From assembly GCA_964486845.1 (NCBI GenBank), contig CAZAQY010000002.1, forward strand, positions 36,275 through 100,274: DNA of 64,000 nt. Direction: 5' to 3'. Position 1 is the first letter of the stretch, and the number at the start of each line of letters is the position of its first letter. The notes under the pieces were generated by a model. The model was not told where the DNA came from. It saw nothing but the letters and a program-made list of their open reading frames with translations, and did not search any database. Shown here piece by piece: positions 1-7,139 of this stretch. The DNA comes from Anammoximicrobium sp964486845. GTDB lineage: Bacteria; Planctomycetota; Planctomycetia; Pirellulales; Pirellulaceae. The position numbers were made by a program, and so were the translations under genes.

Positions 1-1365
1 TCCAAGACGATTTACACGGTGGTGACCAAGCCCGTGCGGGCCACCGAGATCGTGTTGGGGCGGATTTTCGGTGTGATCATCGTGAACACGGCCATCTTGG
101 TGCTGATGGGCGCGATCAGCTACGTGTTCGTGGTCCGCGGCCTGGCGCACCGGCATGAGATCGCCGTGGAAGACTTGGAACCGCTCAGCGGCGAGGCCGG
201 CGGACGGCAGGGCGTGACCAGCCGCGATGCCTATCATCGCCACCGGGTGACGGTCGATGCGGAGGGCCGCGGGCGGACCGACTTCATCATGGACCACGAT
301 CACGAAGTCGGGGCGGCGGCGGGTGCGGGCAGCGAGCAGAAGTTGATCGTCGGTCCGCCTCGGGGCGCGCTGGTGGCCCGCGTGCCGATCTACGGAAAGA
401 TGCGTTTCACGGACCGGACCGGCCGGGCCGGCGAAGGGATCAGCGTGGGCAAGGAGTGGTCGTATCGCAAGTACATCGAAGGCGGCTCGCTGGCCGCCGC
501 CGCGTGGACCTTTTCGGGAATCAAGCCTCGGGCCTTCCCCGAAACGCTGCCCGTGGAAATGACGCTCAGCGTGTTTCGCACGTACAAGGGCGACATTGTC
601 TCCGGTATCTTGGGCACGATGACCGTCAAACATCCGGGCACGGGCCTGAGCAGCGAGCCGATCCCGTTTACGGCGCGCGAGTTCACGCTGTACCGGCACG
701 AGATTCCCCGCAAGCTGAAGGCGGTCCAAGCGGACGGCACGCTGAGGGACATCGATCTGTTCGAGAGCCTGGTCGACGAGGAAGGCAACGTCGAGATCTG
801 GATTCAATGTTCCGAGCGGGCCCAGTACTTCGGCATGGCTCAGGCGGACCTGTACATTCGCGGCGGAGACGCGCCGTTTGCCTGGAACTTCTGCAAGGCG
901 TACGTCGGCATCTGGCTGCAAATGGTGATTGTGACTTGTTTCGGCGTGGTCTTCAGCACGTTCCTGAGCGGGCCGGTCGCACTGTTTGCGACGGCGATCA
1001 CCTTGGTCGTGGGGCTGTTCCGCGCTTTTATTATCAGCGTGGCCACGGGCGAGCAGGTGGGGGGCGGACCCGTCGAATCTGCGATCCGGATGATCACGCA
1101 GCTGAACCAGACCGTCGAACTCGATTTGGGCAAGCCGATCGAGTGGACGATTCGCGGAGTCGATGCGGTCCTGATGTTCTTCATGTGGGTGGCCGCGAAC
1201 GTGCTGCCCAATTACTGGACGTTCAATACCTCGGATTTCGTAGCGTACGGGTTCAATATCGACGGTAACCTGCTGGGACAGCACTGTTTGATCGCCCTGG
1301 CGTTCGTGCTGGTGCTGACCGTGTATGGCTACTTCTTCCTGAAATCACGGGAAATTGCGGCATGA
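1..1365 (+). CDS. ABC-2 type transporter permease (5' end outside window)
   Basis: The frame is open to base 1, so the true start lies upstream and the first visible ATG/GTG codons are probably internal. An N-terminal hydrophobic stretch (bases about 55-135) is followed by a roughly 250-residue soluble, presumably extracytoplasmic domain. Hydrophobic helices then return near bases 900-1040, 1165-1215 and 1270-1345, and the protein ends in YGYFFLKSREIAA. A large loop between the first and later helices, together with the 'VVTKPVR' start region, is typical of ABC-2 permeases encoded with a separate ATPase (known family architecture); the ATPase would lie upstream. The next gene overlaps the stop by 4 bp (ATGA), implying translational coupling. 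Function as an exporter is inference; the substrate is unknown. Confidence 0.75.
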   Translation, partial: SKTIYTVVTKPVRATEIVLGRIFGVIIVNTAILVLMGAISYVFVVRGLAHRHEIAVEDLEPLSGEAGGRQGVTSRDAYHRHRVTVDAEGRGRTDFIMDHDHEVGAAAGAGSEQKLIVGPPRGALVARVPIYGKMRFTDRTGRAGEGISVGKEWSYRKYIEGGSLAAAAWTFSGIKPRAFPETLPVEMTLSVFRTYKGDIVSGILGTMTVKHPGTGLSSEPIPFTAREFTLYRHEIPRKLKAVQADGTLRDIDLFESLVDEEGNVEIWIQCSERAQYFGMAQADLYIRGGDAPFAWNFCKAYVGIWLQMVIVTCFGVVFSTFLSGPVALFATAITLVVGLFRAFIISVATGEQVGGGPVESAIRMITQLNQTVELDLGKPIEWTIRGVDAVLMFFMWVAANVLPNYWTFNTSDFVAYGFNIDGNLLGQHCLIALAFVLVLTVYGYFFLKSREIAA

Positions 1366-3104
1366 GCCAGGAAATCTCGTTTTGGCGCAAAGTGGTCTAC
1401 GTCGGCGCAATTGTGCTGCTGCTGTTCCCGCTGTTCTGGATCGGCCAGCCCGCGACGCGCAAGAGCGCCGGCGGGGTGCTGGCCCGGCTGCGCGCGGAAA
1501 ACCAACTGTCGCAAGCTTCGTTGGGCGAGATCGATCCGGCCGGAGAATCCATCAAACTGGCTACGTTGGGACTGCGTCCCCTGGCGGTGGCCCTGTTGTG
1601 GAATTCGAGCTTTGAGTTCAAGAAGAAGGAGGACTGGGACGGGCTTTCGGCGACCTTGAATCAGATCACCAAGCTGCAACCCAATTTCATCACGGTCTGG
1701 GAGCACCAGTCCCACAACCTGGCCTACAACGTGTCGGTCGAATTCGACGACTACCGGATGCGCTACCACTGGGTCACCAAGGGCATCGACTTCCTGGTCA
1801 ACGGCGTACACCTGAACCGCGAGAATCCGCGCCTGCTGCACTACACCGGCTGGATCACGGGCCAAAAGATCGGCCGAGCCGACGAACACGTTCAATTCCG
1901 CGAACTGTTCCGCAAGGACGATGACTTCCACAATTCGTTGAACAACGAGGTGGCGATCGACAAAGCGCACGGCTGGGATGGCCGTCCCGACAACTGGCTG
2001 GTGGGCCGCCTGTGGTATCAGCGGGCCGAGCGGGCGGTCGACGCGGGCATTCCGCTCAAGGGCAAAAGCCCGCTGATTTTCCACGCCGACAATCCCATGT
2101 CGCTGGTCAACTACTCGACGACCATCGAGGACGAAGGCGTGTTGGGACAGACCGCGCAGCGCTCCTGGTACGATGCGGGGCGGGCGTTGGAGGAATATGG
2201 CCGCCGGCCCATTCCTACGTCGTGGGGACATAACATTCGCTTGGGCGAGTACGATCAGGTCAACGAGGGGATCCTGCGGATCAGGCAAAGGCTGGAGGAA
2301 CTGGCGCCCGGAGTCCGCGAGCAGATCCGGAAAGAGAGGATCGCCGAGTTGACCCCGGAACAGTCCGCCGCACTCGACGTGCCGGAGGAGAAGCTGACGG
2401 AGGCGAACTACAACCAGCATCTGGAGGCGGTCGCCAAGACGGCGGTCACGCACGAGGAGGTGGCCCAACGCGCTCCGGAACAAAACCGGGAAGCGGCGGA
2501 GAAGTTGGCCAAGCGGCTCGCGGATGAGGAAACCCTCTCGAACCGGATTGCCCACTACCGCAGCATCGTGAACTACGACTACTGGACGATCCGTTGCGCC
2601 GCAGAGCAGACGAAAACCGCCGTCGATGCCCGCGAGTTCCTGTACAAGGCCAAGCAGGCTTATGACGCTGCCGAATTGGACAATGCCCGCAAACTGTTCG
2701 AATCCTCCTGGCGCGCGTGGCGGAAGCTCTACGACGAGTATCCGCGCCTGTTGGACGACATCTCGGCGGATGAACTGGCGGAGGGAATCAAGCAGTACCA
2801 GCGCCTGCTGCAACAGTTGGACGAGGAACTGCCCGCCGATTTCCCCCTGGTCGATATCCTGAAGATGAGGCAGGACCGCGACGATGCCTTGAAAGCGATG
2901 TATCGGAGCCTCGGCACGCCGCTTCCGGGGATGGAGGAGAAACCGGCAGCGGAGGCACCCAAGGAGGAGCCCAAGGAGGCGCCGAAGGAAGCAAAACCGG
3001 CAGCAAAAGAACCCAGACCAGCCTCCGAACCGGAGAAGTCAAAGCCGGCTGCGAGCAAGCCGGCCGGCGAAAAGACCGAACCCGCCGCCGAGGCCAAACC
3101 GTAG
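1362..3104 (+). CDS. Conserved membrane-anchored protein coupled to the ABC permease
   Basis: A 580-residue protein starts with an ATG that overlaps the upstream stop. It has one hydrophobic segment at about residues 9-27, then a large helical soluble domain with repeated W/Y-rich segments, resembling TPR-like folds but without a clear consensus. The last 55 residues are an A/E/K/P-rich low-complexity tail. Planctomycete genomes often carry a homologue directly after ABC-2 permeases, sometimes under the misleading name 'IRE (iron responsive element)'; that name has no support here. Overlap with the permease suggests a subunit or accessory of the exporter. The function is unknown. Confidence 0.7.
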   Translation: MSQEISFWRKVVYVGAIVLLLFPLFWIGQPATRKSAGGVLARLRAENQLSQASLGEIDPAGESIKLATLGLRPLAVALLWNSSFEFKKKEDWDGLSATLNQITKLQPNFITVWEHQSHNLAYNVSVEFDDYRMRYHWVTKGIDFLVNGVHLNRENPRLLHYTGWITGQKIGRADEHVQFRELFRKDDDFHNSLNNEVAIDKAHGWDGRPDNWLVGRLWYQRAERAVDAGIPLKGKSPLIFHADNPMSLVNYSTTIEDEGVLGQTAQRSWYDAGRALEEYGRRPIPTSWGHNIRLGEYDQVNEGILRIRQRLEELAPGVREQIRKERIAELTPEQSAALDVPEEKLTEANYNQHLEAVAKTAVTHEEVAQRAPEQNREAAEKLAKRLADEETLSNRIAHYRSIVNYDYWTIRCAAEQTKTAVDAREFLYKAKQAYDAAELDNARKLFESSWRAWRKLYDEYPRLLDDISADELAEGIKQYQRLLQQLDEELPADFPLVDILKMRQDRDDALKAMYRSLGTPLPGMEEKPAAEAPKEEPKEAPKEAKPAAKEPRPASEPEKSKPAASKPAGEKTEPAAEAKP

Positions 3105-3107
3105 CGG

Positions 3108-3485
3108 AATTCCCCGCGAAAAGTAGGCCGGAACAAGCCCTCGCAGTTCCGGCCCGCCAGGCTGTCCGCCTTGGCGATAGCCGGCCGATTGCCGCCGAAG
3201 ATGGCGTAATACGTGTCATCCTCCCGCCAGCCGTACGGGTCCCACGAGCGGTGCTTGTCGTGATGCGGATCGCCGGGCTGAGTCTTCGGAGTGATGGGAT
3301 TCGATTCCAGCTCTGCCGCTCGTTCAGCTCGTCATCCAGCTCCGAGTTGTCCGCAGTGTACTCCGCGTACTTGCTGCCGTTGCGATACAGAGTAATCTGC
3401 TTGTTTCGGTAGAGTGAAAACTGGCGATTCCGATTCCCCACAAGCCACTAATCCGAAAGCCCTCCAGATCTGCCGACAGCGTGAT
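3108..3485 (-). pseudogene. Remnant of a GH32-like glycoside hydrolase
   Basis: Minus-strand translation gives pieces in different frames that join into one protein-like stretch. First come ITLYRNGSKYAEYT (about 3395-3350) and then, after a frame change near 3310, SNPITPKTQPGDPHHDK followed by WDPYGW, DDTYYAIFGG and CEGLFRPTF, ending near 3108. The laminin-like 'LYRNG..YA.Y' and 'WDP.GW...DTYYAIFGG' words are those of planctomycete beta-fructosidase/levanase-like proteins. Both ends are missing: the upstream side is cut by the hydrolase stop at 3488 and the downstream side by the opposing gene ending at 3104. Frame disruption plus missing ends argue for a dead gene. It may once have formed an operon with the hydrolase and oxidoreductase upstream. 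Confidence 0.65.
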
Positions 3486-3487
3486 CT

Positions 3488-4399
3488 TCACTGACGAAGG
3501 TGCTGGTCGAAGAATGCCAGCAGTCCCGGCAGGTTGACGATGTGACCTTCCAGATGCGCCAGCAAGACTGCGTGCTGCGGCCGGCCGCAGTCGGCATAGA
3601 TCAAACCGATCTCCCGCAGGGCCTCGGCGGCCAACGGCACCGGGAATTGCGACGGGGGCTCTTGGAGGCCGTTCTGGCACAGCAGCGCCCGCGGTGCGGT
3701 CAACGAATAGATGTCGGCGAAGTCGACCAGTTCGCGCAAGCCGTCGAACTTCCAGCACATGCAATGGTTGTGTTCCATCTGGTCCATCTTGGTCAGAAAT
3801 CCGCAACTGACGGTGGCCGCGATCCGCGTGTCCATGCCGCCCAGCCACATCGCCATCTCGCCGCCCAAGGACAATCCGCCGCAGCCGATCCGCGACTTGT
3901 CCACCTCCGGCAGCGACTCCAGACAATCGACGCAACGCATCAAATCCCAGAGCCGTTCGCCCATCAGCGTCCGGTTCTCTTCGTACACCGCGTGTTGTCC
4001 CACGTCCGCGGCGATCGTGACGAAGCCGCGTTCGGCCAGCGCGGCGGCAAAGCCCCGGTACAGCGAGTTGGGATCGTACACAATCCGCCGGTTGCCGCCG
4101 TGGCCGTGGATGCAGACCACCGCGGGGCGAGCCGAGACTTGGGCATTCCCAGCTTCGGCCGAGCTGGCCTGCGTGGGCCGAGCCACCAGCACCTTGATCC
4201 GCCGCGCGAGCGTGCTGTTGATCTCGATCTCCTGCAGTTCATAGCCCTTCTTCTTCTCCGACGAAATCTGCGTCGGATGAAGCGCGATGGCCGCGTGGCT
4301 GGCGACCAGGTCGTCCAACTTCAGAAGGGGCCACAGTTTGGCCCGCACGTCCTGCTGCCATGTCGCCGCGTCGGCCTGCGGGCGCGGCGAGTACTTCAT
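3488..4399 (-). CDS. Alpha/beta hydrolase, dienelactone-hydrolase/acetyl-esterase-like
   Basis: A 303-residue protein has an HGHGG oxyanion-type motif at about residues 98-102 and a nucleophile elbow GLSLGG at about 175-180 (Ser177). An acidic residue and His occur in the C-terminal third (HLEGHIVN). This is the standard catalytic layout of the family. No signal peptide is evident, so it is probably cytoplasmic. The start is 13 bp after the stop of the oxidoreductase gene on the same strand, so the two are probably cotranscribed. The glycoside-hydrolase remnant downstream suggests a former carbohydrate-processing locus; the ester substrate is unknown. Confidence 0.8.
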   Translation of the reverse strand: MKYSPRPQADAATWQQDVRAKLWPLLKLDDLVASHAAIALHPTQISSEKKKGYELQEIEINSTLARRIKVLVARPTQASSAEAGNAQVSARPAVVCIHGHGGNRRIVYDPNSLYRGFAAALAERGFVTIAADVGQHAVYEENRTLMGERLWDLMRCVDCLESLPEVDKSRIGCGGLSLGGEMAMWLGGMDTRIAATVSCGFLTKMDQMEHNHCMCWKFDGLRELVDFADIYSLTAPRALLCQNGLQEPPSQFPVPLAAEALREIGLIYADCGRPQHAVLLAHLEGHIVNLPGLLAFFDQHLRQ

Positions 4400-4411
4400 C
4401 GTCCGCAGTAT

Positions 4412-5692
4412 TCACAAATGCCACGGCGGCCGCATGGCCCGCGACGTCAGCCGCGACGCGCCGAGATCGTCCAGGATCACTTCGCGTTGGGCGTCCCAAC
4501 GGATCTTGCGCCCCGTGTAGATGGCGATCATGCTCAACTGCGTAATGGAGTCCGACAGCACGGCGACTTCGACCGGAGCCACCGTGCGGCGGCGCGTGCG
4601 GACGCAGTCCAGGAAGTTGCCCATGTGGTGGTTGCTCTCGTACAGGCGGATCTCGTTCGGGCCGATCTTCTCCTGCATCAGCGATTCGGGTTCGGTCTGC
4701 AACCCGCCGCGGCTGATATGGACCTTTCCGCGCTCGCCGACGATCGTGGCCCGGTCGCCGCCCGGCGTGAAGTGAAACTCGACGCCGCTGGCGAAGCGGC
4801 CCTTGATGTCCCAGTCGAACGGCGCGTCGAACAGGCCCGCTCCGAACTTGCCCGTGCCTTCGTATTCAATCGGCACCGCCCCGGCGTCGTCGCCCATCGC
4901 CCAGACCATGTCGGTCAGCGGATGAGCGCCCCAGCCGCCGATGAAGCCGTGAGCGTTGTCCAGGCACCAGTACGTGCCCCAGCACGTGCAGCGGTCTTTG
5001 GTGTACGGCCGATACGGGGCCGGTCCGAGCCACAGGTCGTAGTCCAGCCCTTCCGGCACGGGCTCGGGTTCCAACGACCCGCCCTCGAAACCGTAGCTGG
5101 GCGCGGTTACTTCGACGGACTGCAGCTTGCCGAGCCGCCCGTTGAGGACCAGTTCGCAACCGAAGCGGATGTGGCTCATCGAACGCTGCTGCGTGCCGTA
5201 CTGGAAGACGCGGCCGTACCGCTGGACTTCGCGGCGGATGGCGAAGTCTTCTTCCAGACTGATTCCCAACGGCTTTTCGACGTACACGTCTTTGCCGGCC
5301 CGCACGGCCAGCAGGGCGGCCGGCACGTGCCAGTGATCCGGCGTACCAATCGTCACCGCCTGGATGTCTTCGCGGGCCAGCATCTCGCGCAAGTCGCGAT
5401 ACGGCGTGCAGAGATTCGTGCCGTAACGCTCGTTCAAGTTCGCGGCGTGCTTTTCGCGGCGATCCTGAAAAACGTCGCAGACGGCCACGATTTTCGCGTT
5501 GGGATGCCCGGCCGCTTCGTACATGATCCCCGACCCGCGGCCACCGACGCCGATCGAGGCGACGTGCAGCTGGTTGCTGGGCGCCTCGGCCCCCAGCACC
5601 GACGAACGCACGATCAACGGGGCCGCCAACACCGTGCCCGCCGCTGCGGCGGACTTTTTCAAGAACCCTCGGCGTGTTACTCTGTCAGGCAT
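4412..5692 (-). CDS. Tat-exported Gfo/Idh/MocA family oxidoreductase
   Basis: The ATG at 5692 is preferred over an upstream ATG at 5803, because it follows a strong GGGGAGGAG ribosome-binding site and gives a clean Tat signal (TRRGFLKKSAAA). The mature protein opens with the Rossmann nucleotide-binding motif VASIGVGGRGSG and contains the family's EKPLG motif (lysine in the catalytic region). The C-terminal half is the beta-rich substrate domain. Family members are NAD(P)-dependent sugar oxidoreductases; planctomycetes carry many Tat-exported copies. It probably acts outside the cytoplasm on a sugar or inositol derivative (inference), and is followed by the esterase gene in a likely operon. 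Confidence 0.88.
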   Translation of the reverse strand: MPDRVTRRGFLKKSAAAAGTVLAAPLIVRSSVLGAEAPSNQLHVASIGVGGRGSGIMYEAAGHPNAKIVAVCDVFQDRREKHAANLNERYGTNLCTPYRDLREMLAREDIQAVTIGTPDHWHVPAALLAVRAGKDVYVEKPLGISLEEDFAIRREVQRYGRVFQYGTQQRSMSHIRFGCELVLNGRLGKLQSVEVTAPSYGFEGGSLEPEPVPEGLDYDLWLGPAPYRPYTKDRCTCWGTYWCLDNAHGFIGGWGAHPLTDMVWAMGDDAGAVPIEYEGTGKFGAGLFDAPFDWDIKGRFASGVEFHFTPGGDRATIVGERGKVHISRGGLQTEPESLMQEKIGPNEIRLYESNHHMGNFLDCVRTRRRTVAPVEVAVLSDSITQLSMIAIYTGRKIRWDAQREVILDDLGASRLTSRAMRPPWHL

Positions 5693-5795
5693 GCAAGCTC
5701 CTCCCCTTCGCTGAACGGTGCGACCGTTTCCAATCACCTCACGGCTCTCCAGTGTAACGGAGACCGTTGGGAGTTGGGAAGTAAGGCAGACGCAG

Positions 5796-5828
5796 TGTGG
5801 CACGGCTTACTTTGTTAGCCGTGCCACA
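5796..5828. repeat. Palindrome TGTGGCACGGCT...AGCCGTGCCACA
   Basis: Two perfect 12-base arms (5796-5807 and 5817-5828) enclose a 9-base loop in the gap between tsaE and the oxidoreductase gene. There is no T-run, so it is not a classical terminator. The same word, with small changes, occurs inside a coding region at 8847-8904, which marks it as a dispersed repeat. Confidence 0.85.
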
Positions 5829-5840
5829 TGAGAGAACCCA

Positions 5841-6314
5841 TCAGCCCAGCGCAGCCGCCAAGTCGTTGATGAGCCCCGCCGCTTCCTGCCCAACAACGAC
5901 CAGGCGGAACACCCGCTCGGTGTCGCCCACGACTTCGATGTGAATTTCGAGCCGTTGCGGCGGCAGGCAGTCGATCACGCGGTCCGCCCATTCGACCAGC
6001 GTGATGCCGTCGGACTCGAAGTATTCCTCCGGTCCCAACTGCAGGAACTCGTCGTCGCCCTTCAGCCGGTAAGCGTCCAGGTGGTGCAGCGTGCGGCGGC
6101 CGTGGTACTCCTGGCACAAGACGAACGTCGGACTGACCACCGTCTCCGGCGGCACGCCGCAGGCGGTCGCCACGGCTTGGACCAGACGCGTCTTGCCGGC
6201 GCCCAGTGTCCCGATCAACGCTACCGTCGTACCCGCGGGCAGGCTCCGGGCCAAGGCCGCGCCCAGCCGGCGTGTGTCGGATTCGCTGTTTGCGAGGAAC
6301 CGGTATTCATTCAT
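5841..6314 (-). CDS. tsaE: tRNA threonylcarbamoyladenosine biosynthesis ATPase TsaE
   Basis: The protein (157 residues from the ATG at 6314; 161 from the alternative at 6326) has the TsaE Walker A motif GTLGAGKT, the SPTFVL segment and the H-x-D-x-Y-R-L motif (HHLDAYRL). The glycine/aspartate-rich ending GPEEYFESDGITLVEWADR is conserved in the family. TsaE is the ATPase partner of TsaD/TsaB that makes t6A37 in tRNAs; it is cytoplasmic. The ATG at 6314 overlaps the stop of the preceding small gene as ATGA, which favours this start. The length is normal for the family. Confidence 0.93.
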   Translation of the reverse strand: MNEYRFLANSESDTRRLGAALARSLPAGTTVALIGTLGAGKTRLVQAVATACGVPPETVVSPTFVLCQEYHGRRTLHHLDAYRLKGDDEFLQLGPEEYFESDGITLVEWADRVIDCLPPQRLEIHIEVVGDTERVFRLVVVGQEAAGLINDLAAALG

Positions 6315-6607
6315 GGTCCGCAGCACAATTCATCGTCCACCAATCCGGCGGCCTTGGGATCGGGCACTTTGAAATATACGGCCTCGCCCGCCGGATCGGC
6401 GAACTCGGTCAGCGTCAAGTCCAGCGTCTTTTTGCTCATCGGATACCAGGCTCCCGGCTCCCACGCCTGCAGATGGCAGGCGAGCCCGCCGGGATGCACC
6501 GAATCGTCGGCCACCGGCTCCTGCAGGGTGTTGATGCCCGCCAAGGGCGGTCGGTTGTATCCACTGCTTACACGGCGGATCGTTTCTCTCCCAGCAACTC
6601 GAGACAA
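6311..6607 (-). CDS. Small conserved-looking protein overlapping tsaE
   Basis: The frame spans up to 98 residues. Its TGA overlaps the tsaE ATG by 4 bp (ATGA), typical of a coupled real gene. The first ATG lies inside the end of the upstream gene; a second ATG at 6439 would give a 42-residue protein beginning MSKKTLDLTL and ending DDELCCGP. No family is recognised. The Cys pair at the C-terminus and the acidic tail are the only notable traits. It could also be a truncated remnant of a longer protein that now begins inside its neighbour. Confidence 0.4.
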   Translation of the reverse strand: MSRVAGRETIRRVSSGYNRPPLAGINTLQEPVADDSVHPGGLACHLQAWEPGAWYPMSKKTLDLTLTEFADPAGEAVYFKVPDPKAAGLVDDELCCGP

Positions 6608-6951
6608 AGGTTTCGGAGCTTAGCCAATTCGCGATTGAATTCCCTCTGAGCCTGCTCCGCGAGGAGAACGTCGAAAACGTCTGCGAGCTGCACGCCGTGA
6701 CTCATGATTTGATCGGCAACTCTGATACGCAGCTTCTTCCGGACGAACAGACAGTTGTCGGCATGGAAGAACAATTGCAGACTCTCGGCGGCGCTAATCA
6801 GTCCGTTCGATAAAGACTCGACGATTCCCAGATTGATCAAAGCAAACAGCGCGACCTGTTCGGGTCGAGATTTTCCGGTGCCTTCAGGCAGGGCCGCGAG
6901 ATCAATGCGTTTGTTCATGGCATATACGTCCGGGTAAATGTGCAGCGGCAT
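6568..6951 (-). CDS. Hypothetical alpha-helical protein
   Basis: A 127-residue protein (or 116 from the second ATG) consists almost entirely of predicted amphipathic helices and ends in an E/L/R-rich helix. No catalytic motif, signal peptide or membrane segment is visible. Base composition is noticeably less G+C-rich than the flanking genes, which may indicate recent acquisition. It overlaps the next small gene by 40 bp. I do not recognise a family. Confidence 0.5.
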   Translation of the reverse strand: MPLHIYPDVYAMNKRIDLAALPEGTGKSRPEQVALFALINLGIVESLSNGLISAAESLQLFFHADNCLFVRKKLRIRVADQIMSHGVQLADVFDVLLAEQAQREFNRELAKLRNLCLELLGEKRSAV

Positions 6952-7139
6952 TTTCCTCTCCTGAATGCGAACCGGCGCCCGCTGCGCGGCTCGCCGTCAA
7001 TCAGACTACCGCGCTTACCGGCTGCCGACAAGCCGGTCCGGGCAACCACGAGGTGATCTGCACCCTCTGCCCGCGAACGTTTGGTTTGGCGTCAAGCAAC
7101 TTCTGGCGGCGTTGCCCCCGGACAAGGGGGCGCGAAACG

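Noticed and set aside
1329..2813. 494-residue open frame antisense to the ABC-partner gene
   Set aside because: High-G+C shadow frame; composition and lack of motifs indicate that it is non-coding.
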